A DNA stretch of 64,000 nucleotides from the NCBI GenBank assembly GCA_036320915.1, contig JAXBDG010000022.1:124001-188000 (forward strand), written 5' to 3'. Of this stretch, positions 59,601-64,000 are shown one piece after another. This DNA comes from Linnemannia elongata (lineage: Eukaryota > Mortierellomycota > Mortierellomycetes > Mortierellales > Mortierellaceae). The notes beneath the pieces are model-generated. The model worked only from the letters and a program-made list of their open reading frames with translations, was not told the origin of the DNA and ran no database searches. A program made the translations under genes and the position numbers. Positions within the stretch are counted from its first letter, which is position 1. Every line of letters begins with the position of its first letter.

Positions 59601-62600
59601 TGATCGGTTGGAGTTGGGATGGAGGAGGAAGGAAGGGTCTAGAGGTGAAAAGAAGAGGACTTGGAGAAGGAATTGAAAAACCTTCATATAACCAAGGCGG
59701 GGGATTGGTCTAGATACTTTACTTATACCTCGATCTTCATTTGTTCTTTGTTGCGATCGAACCCTAATATCGTCTACAACAACAACAACAAACAAAGAGA
59801 AGAAACATAACCCTCAAACAACGAACCCGGTCATCGGTCCTAGGATCTTGGTGGGGTCAATTTCCGTTTAAACTTTGCCCTCTCCTCCTTCCTCCTCCTC
59901 CTCTTCCTCCTCCTTACTTTACTCATTTCTTTCGTTGATTGTCCAGAGTTAAAGAAAGGGGAACAAAGTTCAAACAGTAATGAAAGTCATGGCTCTTTTA
60001 TTGTGTTTTTTAACTGTCGATCAACCCTCTCAATGCTTTTTTGTCTTTCTTTCTCTCTTTTCTTTCCCAACACAAATTGCATTTAATGACGCGAACCTTC
60101 CATTGTCGAAACTGGGGAAATTGGGTGGAGGAAGAAAAAAAAAAAAAAAAAAAAAAAAAGGATTGAAGGGGTGGATAAGGATGAAGAATTTGCCCGAGAG
60201 AGTGAGAGAGAGAGAGAGAGAGTGAGCGCTGCGCGCTCGGAGGAAATGTCAGCTAGGAAAACCGGTAGTGGAGGCGGAAGTAAAAATGTTAGGAAAATGA
60301 AAGGGTCTGTGGTTGGACAGAGTTCACTCAAGTAATTGGCCTTATTAGAGGGTGGGTGAGAAAGAAATAAAGGGAGTATGTGTGAAAAGGTACATCCTAC
60401 CAGGACACAACCTTTTCATCGCATAAATCACAAACATCTTTACTTCGACCACTCTTAAAGTACCTTTTCTAGGACTAAAAGAAGGCAATTGAAGGCAAAC
60501 GGACAAGTCGCTCGTCAAGAAGTCAAGACAGTGGCAGATGAGACAGAGGACCGGGTGCGAGCGCGACGACTGACGACGTTGGGCGTTAGGAGATTGGGAG
60601 TCTGGGAGGTTGGGAGGGTGGAGGGACAACCTGTCTACACCCCATTCGCTGCAAGCCTCCCAAACAACTCCCACACTCATTCATTTTCATCGTACACTGT
60701 ACCCAATCTAAGTCAGCAAAAGCACCCACCTCAACCCACTCCCACTCGCGTCTAAATGCTCGACCGTTGAGGTCCTCCTCCTTCCGTCCTTTTGTTTACG
60801 CTCCCTTTGTCACCTAACCCAACGCCAAAAGAACAGACAAAAACAACGCCCGTTATCGAAAAAAGAAAAAAAAAAAAAAAAAAAAAAAGCGGGTAATTGC
60901 AAATGTGAATCTGAGCGAATGCGATAACGCAGGAGGTTTTTTTTGACAAGAACGATGTAAGGAGATGAGGTGATTGTGTGTGGTCGATAGTTTTTGCTTT
61001 CGTGTCTGTCGGTACCTTTCCGGGTGTACCTCTCTGTCTGTTCATCGCAAAAAACAAAAGACAAAGGCCACATCTCCCTGACCCTGATCCTTACTTGCCT
61101 GGCTGGTCCCCTCCCTCTCTGCCTTCAACTATGTCAATGCACACACACACACACACCTTGGTCCAACTCAACTCCGATTCAAGTCAGGGATGAACAATTT
61201 GAGGACGAACAAAAAAAAAAAAAAAAAAACCAACAAACAACGACAACAAGGATAAGAGCAAGAACAAGTAGGGAGAATCTTGCCTACTTTCGTCTGTGTT
61301 TTTGTTTATTTTTCTTTCCATCCTTCCCTTTTGCCCTGTCTATCGTTGGAAACTTTTTTGTCAGAGTTGAGAGGACCCAAAGTGAACAAAAAAAACAAAC
61401 ATGCATCTCCTTCTCTCCCTCGCAAAATCAAAAACATGGCATCAGAAAAAAAAAAAAGTTTTGTAAAAATACCAGTATACGCACATACACACACACATAG
61501 ACAGCAGACAAAGGGTTAGAAAGACAGAGCATCATGCTAGAGAAAGAGGAAGGAGAGAAGGGAGGAAGGGTTAGGGGAAAACAAAGACGCGGTCCAATTG
61601 CGGACACTGAAAACAAAACAAATAGGACAGACAGCAATCGTCTCTCTTTCCCTCGCTCTCTCTCATGTCTTCGTCCTTTGCTTGTCTGTCAGCTTGCTTT
61701 GCTCGCTCGTCCCTCTGTTAGTTATTCTCGAGAGCGGTCCATCAAAACAAATAAACGGGGCAACTTTAGCAGACAAAGATCGTCGATTGCTACAGAACAG
61801 TATAGTCCTTGAAAGAAAAATAAACTAAAATACACTTCTCAATTCTATCTTCCCCTGCCCCTTGCCTGCCTCCAGTTGCAAGAGAAGGAGGACCTCATCG
61901 GACTCCCTCTCTCATGTCGAGAGAGATGGAAAGGGTAGAGGAGTAGGGCTCACAAGCCTGGGTCTCTTGCTCACACACAGACACTTATCCCTTCTCCCTG
62001 TCAGATTTTCATGCGCTCAATTTTTTATTTTTTTTATCATTCCATTCATGTCAAAAGGAGAAAGTGGGAGGGAGAGGAATGTTTGTAGATTGTCATTCAC
62101 TCAGTCAATGTCCAACCAGACACCACACAACAAAAATTCATCAGGTCGATGGGGCCTGGAAGTTTTTCAGATACCCAAGATCTGGTCGGAGAATGGTTTT
62201 TCGAATAAGAGGTAATAGATAGATATTTTATTATGGTACAGAGCTAGGATAGAATACATATTGGATGGAGGCAAGGGGGGGGGGGGGGTTTGCTTTTTTT
62301 TCTTTTTTTGAAAGGTGAGCGGATGGGGTGGCGAGTGTAGGAATCAAGAAAAAGAAGAAAAAATGGTATCGTGAATATAGGAGGAGGACGCAGGTTAGAG
62401 GAGGAGATGGATGAGAGGCCAAGAGGCCGATTGTCTTGGTCCCTTCTCCCTCTCTCGTACATTTCGCACCAACTTTTTTGGTCGGCCGCTCAGATAAATA
62501 AAAAAAAATAGCCATGCAGACGCAGAGGGAAGGTGGAGTAGAAAAAAAAAAGTGGGGACTCAATAAAAAATGAGGGGTTGAGATGGTGGAAAAAAGATAT

Positions 62601-62703
62601 TGACAAAATTGAAGAACGAGAGGATGATGACGATGATGAAGAGGGATGATAGTAGACAAGAACAAAAGAGCAAAGAGAGATAAAGAAAAAACGAAGGGAG
62701 AGA
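56635..62703. other. 6-kb stretch with no recognisable gene
   Basis: No open frame here looks like a protein. It is dense in simple sequence: A/T runs (57895-57915, 58875-58895, 60138-60160, 60870-60888), a G run (58645-58656), AAAC repeats (58459-58490) and alternating purine- and pyrimidine-rich blocks. It lies between the RhoGAP stop and the methyltransferase stop, so it is not an upstream region for either gene. It could hold long untranslated or non-coding RNA, or eroded DNA. Confidence 0.5.
58459..58490. repeat. (AAAC)n microsatellite
   Basis: About seven AAAC units followed by two AAGC units in the gene-free region. Confidence 0.85.
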
Positions 62704-64000
62704 TTAGGCGGCGCTCATGGAGCCATTCCTCCCCGCAGGAGGACGGGATGTTGATACCCTTGGGATGTCCGACGACGACGACGATGTCGAGACAAGGACC
62801 GGCACCTTCCCAGACGTGCTTTGCGTTGCTGTCGTCGTAGTTGAAGTTGTTATCTTCTTGGGCTCCTTGGGTTTAGTTCCGACAACGAGCCAGACCTTGT
62901 AATACGACTGGTTGGCCTCACATTCTTTATCGGCAACCACCAAGGCGGCATCGCATTCTTCCTGGGTCATCTTGCCGACCTCTCCCTTGAGCCAGATCGT
63001 TGCGAGACCATGCATGTTCTGGAGAGACAGCGAACCGGCCTTGCCGCCCCAGGCACCGACGGGGAGGGCAATGTTGAAGGAGTTAACGTTGATATAACCC
63101 GAATGTTTCAAACCGGACTTCATCGTCTGGACTTCGCGCGGGTCGACGCCATGGCGGAGGGATGTCTCGAGTGAGAGTTGGTTGATCCTCTCCATCTGAG
63201 GGCCTGGGTTGTACACAATTCCATCCGACTCGACCAGTTGTAAGAATCCCTCTGGCTTCAACACTCTCAGCAACTGTTTTTTTTTTCACAAGGGAAAGAG
63301 AGAACAGAAAGAAAGAGCGCGCGTTAGTTGTTATGTTGTTTGTCATTTGCTCGTGCTTGTATGTTAGCCATCCATTGACCTTTTGTTTATGTTAAAAGGC
63401 AGACACTCATGCATTGCATGCATGGTTCGCATTCCCTCTTTTGTCCTTCATCCCCTACTCAGATACACTCCTACTATCAGATCGAGTTTCTGTGCAACAG
63501 TACCAACCGTGTGCAACAAACAACGAACTACCCTCTGTCTTTGTCATCCAACCACATATACACATACACACCATACATAATAAAAAGTCCGAGCCATTGA
63601 AAGTTCACCAGAGTGGCACTAAACCCTTCCTCCCACCAACAAACAAAATAGAACAAGGAGGAAAAAATTTAAACACACAATGCAAGTGGGAAGAGGAAGG
63701 GGGTAAGGAATGAGAGAAAGAGGGAGAGAAAAGGGGAAGAAGGGACAAGGAATTGACTTTGTAGTCAATTGAAATGTGATGGGTGAATTCTTACCTCGGC
63801 GTTGACCTGTCGGCGCTGGGCTGGAGAAAGAGCATAGACGAGAAGGCGCTGGTAGATGAAATCAAAGTGGTTGTCGGGGAAGGGCAGACCATCGAGGATA
63901 TTGCACAGCTGGAAGTGGCAGTTGGGGGGCTTGATCTCGGTGGGGAAGATGGCCGAGATATCAACACCATGGATCTCGGCCTTGGGGAACTCATGTGCCA
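62704..64000 (-). CDS. SAM-dependent methyltransferase (partial, 5' end outside window)
   Basis: Class I methyltransferase of the type-11/LaeA-like group. The exon at right (64000-63795, incomplete) reads AHEFPKAEIHGVDISAIFPT, with the acidic Asp of the SAM-ribose site in GVDIS, then HFQLCNILDGLPFPDNHFDF and YQRLLVYALSPAQRRQV. The last exon (63273-62704) continues in frame with LLRVLKPEGFLQLVES, the usual strand-5 motif, then MKHSG-like helices (SGLKHSGYINVNSF), and ends in a Ser/Thr-rich tail RNGSMSAA. The intron between them is 521 bp (GTAAGA...ACAG), longer than most here. The GxGxG motif lies beyond the window. Substrate cannot be inferred; small-molecule or protein methylation are both possible. 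Confidence 0.87.

Overview
The window reads as nuclear DNA of an early-diverging fungus, most likely Mucoromycota and plausibly Mortierellales. This is inferred from protein families and gene architecture, not from a search. Genes are intron-rich (short GT-AG introns, commonly 60-150 bp) and lie on both strands. Each protein is a eukaryotic housekeeping or regulatory family: eL37, guanylate kinase, TIP41, CDC123, SET3-type PHD-SET, folliculin, SEH1, glycine-cleavage T protein, KAR5, hexokinase, SEC1, TMEM115. There are no bacterial operons and no CRISPR array. Gene models were joined by hand. Every splice junction given keeps the reading frame, but none has transcript support.

Layout. 1-1.6 kb: eL37 (-, 3' end outside the window). 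1.9-4.3 kb: guanylate kinase and TIP41 (+), convergent with CDC123 (-, 4.4-6.1 kb). 6.6-11.9 kb: a 1,717-residue SET3-like protein (-). 11.9-15.3 kb: a gene-free divergent upstream region. 15.3-26.1 kb, all +: a DnaJ-X co-chaperone, folliculin, SEH1 and mitochondrial aminomethyltransferase. 26.4-29.6 kb: a KAR5-type nuclear-fusion protein (-), divergent from a BTB protein (+, 29.9-31.4 kb). 33.0-34.5 kb: a divergent hexokinase (+). 34.9-37.3 kb: two decayed retroelement pieces beside a tRNA-Lys(UUU). 37.6-42.8 kb: SEC1 and TMEM115 (-), divergent from a Zn2Cys6 transcription factor (+, 43.8-46.5 kb). 47.7-50.4 kb: a broken copy and then an intact copy of a saccharopine dehydrogenase-like oxidoreductase (+). 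About 50.6 kb: a possible Fanzor/TnpB relic (-). 51.8-56.6 kb: an F-BAR/DEP/RhoGAP protein (+). 56.6-62.7 kb: about 6 kb of simple-sequence DNA with no gene seen. 62.7-64.0 kb: the 3' part of a methyltransferase gene (-).

How the genes relate. TIP41, folliculin (Lst7) and SEH1 (a SEAC/GATOR2 subunit as well as a nucleoporin) all belong to TORC1 nutrient signalling, and folliculin and SEH1 are direct neighbours. SEC1, TMEM115 and the F-BAR RhoGAP belong to secretion and cell polarity. The remaining genes look like an ordinary mixed neighbourhood.

No wholly new system was found. The best leads are the decayed oxidoreductase copy beside its intact relative, the retroelement relics by the tRNA gene, a possible Fanzor relic, three conserved folds lacking standard catalytic residues (SET, hexokinase, RhoGAP), two apparent GC-AG introns, and an intron that cuts a zinc cluster after its first cysteine.
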